From JAWOHX01 sp046484975 (GTDB taxonomy: Bacteria; Bacillota; Clostridia; DUPQ01): DNA of 6,295 nucleotides. The notes under the pieces were generated by a model. It ran no database searches. It was not told the DNA's origin and worked only from the letters and a program-made list of their open reading frames with translations. The stretch lies in the NCBI GenBank assembly GCA_046484975.1, contig JAWOHX010000135.1, positions 1 through 6,295 of the forward strand. Reading direction: 5' to 3'. Below are positions 5,360 to 6,295 of the stretch, piece after piece; positions within the stretch are counted from its first letter, which is position 1; every line of letters starts with the position of its first letter. Both the position numbers and the translations under genes were made by a program.

Positions 5360-5397
5360 CAGTTATATTAATATATTTAATATTTTAATCAATATTA
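5360..5397 (-). promoter_or_regulatory. AT-rich UP-element-like tract upstream of the -35 box
   Basis: Directly upstream of the -35 box lies a 38-nt stretch with only three G/C bases, made of TTAATATATTTAATATTTTAA-like runs. In this position and composition it fits an UP element that contacts the RNA polymerase alpha C-terminal domains. It also contains an inverted repeat TAATATT (5378-5384) and AATATTA (5391-5397). It begins immediately after the serA stop codon, so the entire gap between the two transcription units is AT-rich. Confidence 0.5.
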
Positions 5398-5940
5398 TTA
5401 ATCCACAATCATTCTTGCGGCCAAAATGCCCTCAATGCAGGAAATATCCCTGATGATTTCCTGCCCTGGAACCTCATCGACATCCATCAGGGTATAGGCA
5501 TAATCGCCTTTTCCCCGGTTGACCATGTTCAGAATGTTGATGTTCTTCCTGGCGACGGCACCGGATATCTGCCCCAGCATGTTCGGGATGTTCCTGTGGG
5601 CCACGGCAATCCGCACCTTCGAGGACCGGTCCATCCTGCAACCGGGGAAATTCACGGAATTGGTGATGTTCCCGTTCTCCAGGTAATCCTTCACCTGTCT
5701 GACGGCCATCAGCGCGCAATTGGTTTCCGACTCCCGGGTGGAAGCCCCCAGATGGGGAATGCAAGTGACATTTTCCATGGACAGCAGGTCATCATCCGGA
5801 AAATCGGTGATGTACCGGGCGATTCTTTTTTCAGCCAGGGCTTCCCTCAGGCTTTCCCTGCAGACAAGCCCTCCCCTTGAGAAGTTCAGCAGCATTGCTC
5901 CCCTTCTCATCACATGAAAGGCCTGGTCTCCCACCAGGCC
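5398..5940 (-). CDS. serA: D-3-phosphoglycerate dehydrogenase, C-terminal 180 residues (5' truncated by a join)
   Basis: SerA oxidises 3-phosphoglycerate to 3-phosphohydroxypyruvate with NAD+, the first step of serine synthesis. The fragment begins at GLVGDQAF, inside the nucleotide-binding domain, and contains LLNFSRGGLV with the conserved catalytic arginine (fragment residue 22), YITDFPDDDL (43-52), and IPHLGASTRESETNCA with the catalytic histidine (63). An ACT regulatory domain follows (about 107-180), from VRIAVAHRNIPNMLGQ to GILAARMIVD. TDFP in place of the DVFExEP stretch of other 2-hydroxyacid dehydrogenases is typical of the short SerA of Firmicutes and relatives. A full protein is about 385-390 residues, so the N-terminal half is missing. 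The break near 5940 coincides with the start of cyclase sequence. It ends at TAA (5398-5400), just before the operon promoter. Identity is firm; the truncation looks artefactual. Confidence 0.88.
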   Translation of the reverse strand, partial: GLVGDQAFHVMRRGAMLLNFSRGGLVCRESLREALAEKRIARYITDFPDDDLLSMENVTCIPHLGASTRESETNCALMAVRQVKDYLENGNITNSVNFPGCRMDRSSKVRIAVAHRNIPNMLGQISGAVARKNINILNMVNRGKGDYAYTLMDVDEVPGQEIIRDISCIEGILAARMIVD

Positions 5941-5941
5941 G

Positions 5942-6295
5942 CGCCGCATAAAGGGTCTGCTCCAGGGAGTTGACGCTTTCAAAGGCCGCGATGGCCTCGT
6001 CCCACTTCTGGGTTTTGTACAGCTCAAGACCCTGCTGAAAACGGTCGATGGCCTCCATGTGCTTTGAGGGAAGACCCCTTCGCCCCACCAGTTCGTAAAT
6101 GCAGACCGGCCTATTTTTCCCTTTGACCCGAACGCTGTCCAGTTCCATGCAGACGAAGTCGTCCTTTACCTGAGCGTAGGTGGTTTCGTTGATCAGGATA
6201 TGGGTCTTGTAGGATTTATTCGCCCCTTCCAGTCGTGAGCCCAGGTTTACGGCATCCCCCATGACCGTGTAGTCGAACCTCTGCTCCGACCCCAT
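5942..6295 (-). pseudogene. Class III adenylate cyclase C-terminus with TPR-like tail, partial at both ends
   Basis: The frame enters from beyond the right edge as MGSEQRFDYTVMGDAVNLGS, the last third of a class III nucleotide cyclase catalytic domain. The Asp of FDYT is the adenine-recognising position and NLGSR supplies the transition-state Asn and Arg, so the parent protein was probably an active adenylate cyclase making cAMP. Strands and helices continue through THILINETTY and RVKGKNRPVCIYELVG. A TPR-like helical pair follows (residues 80-105, RFQQGLELYKTQKWDEAIAA), as in many stand-alone bacterial cyclases with CHASE2 or response-regulator inputs. Recognisable cyclase sequence ends at about residue 108-118 (5972-5942), where the DNA becomes serA in another frame; an open frame continues to 5831 as meaningless sequence. 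The first methionine is not a start, because the domain clearly begins upstream of the window. Confidence 0.85.

Noticed and set aside
5378..5397. AT-only inverted repeat after the serA stop as a transcription terminator.
   Set aside because: The 7-bp stem contains only A-T pairs and there is no useful U-run placement, so it would be too weak. It fits better as promoter-upstream AT-rich DNA.
5831..5941. Continuation of the cyclase open frame past the join, suggesting a cyclase with a unique C-terminal extension.
   Set aside because: The DNA there encodes conserved SerA sequence in another frame, so the extension is out-of-frame serA and not a real domain.
1..6295. CRISPR arrays, tRNA or rRNA genes, insertion sequences, riboswitches.
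   Set aside because: I found no regularly spaced repeats, cloverleaf, rRNA-like sequence or transposase motif, and the only long untranslated gap is the promoter region.

Overview
The window looks like an anaerobic, low-to-mid GC bacterial genome fragment, most likely Bacillota (Clostridia-like), with short foreign pieces joined at both ends. The Bacillota guess rests on a DUF2089 / SHOCT-like / YvlD membrane protein cluster, a Firmicute-style GGDEF signature (GDANGLK), a short SerA with a TDFP motif, and strong AGGAGG-type ribosome sites. Spirochaetota is not excluded. No gene here fixes the genus.

The core (about 150-5940) is transcribed entirely from the minus strand. From right to left it holds: the C-terminal half of D-3-phosphoglycerate dehydrogenase (serA, 5398-5940); an AT-rich gap with a perfect-consensus sigma-70 promoter (TTGACA, 17 nt, TATAAT, at 5331-5359); a small basic ORF (5116-5301); a DUF2089 zinc-ribbon/HTH protein (4704-5099); a SHOCT-like protein (4288-4707); a 96-aa protein resembling the C-terminal part of the SHOCT-like protein (4008-4298); a YvlD-type four-helix membrane protein (3644-3997); a SagB/ThcOx-type nitroreductase (2872-3612); a PAS-PAS-GGDEF-HD-GYP cyclic-di-GMP enzyme (980-2827); a UPF0316 membrane protein (362-958); and the start of a metallo-beta-lactamase-fold hydrolase (152-349). 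Gaps are 10-45 nt or the genes overlap, and I see no internal terminator, so these nine genes may form one operon driven by the consensus promoter. The first part resembles the Bacillus yvlABCD type of envelope-associated cluster. The later genes add a flavin oxidoreductase and a c-di-GMP turnover enzyme.

The ends do not fit. At the left, within about 150 bp, a histidine-kinase C-terminal snippet (+ strand, 1-60) abuts a 23-residue piece of epoxyqueuosine reductase QueG (- strand, 81-149), which abuts the truncated hydrolase. At the right, the serA fragment loses its N-terminal half around 5940 and an adenylate cyclase C-terminus (5942-6295) takes over in another frame. I read these joins as chimeric assembly or amplification artefacts rather than biology. 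The most interesting biological signals are the shared modules among the three small operon proteins and the embedding of an apparently intact bifunctional c-di-GMP enzyme in this operon.
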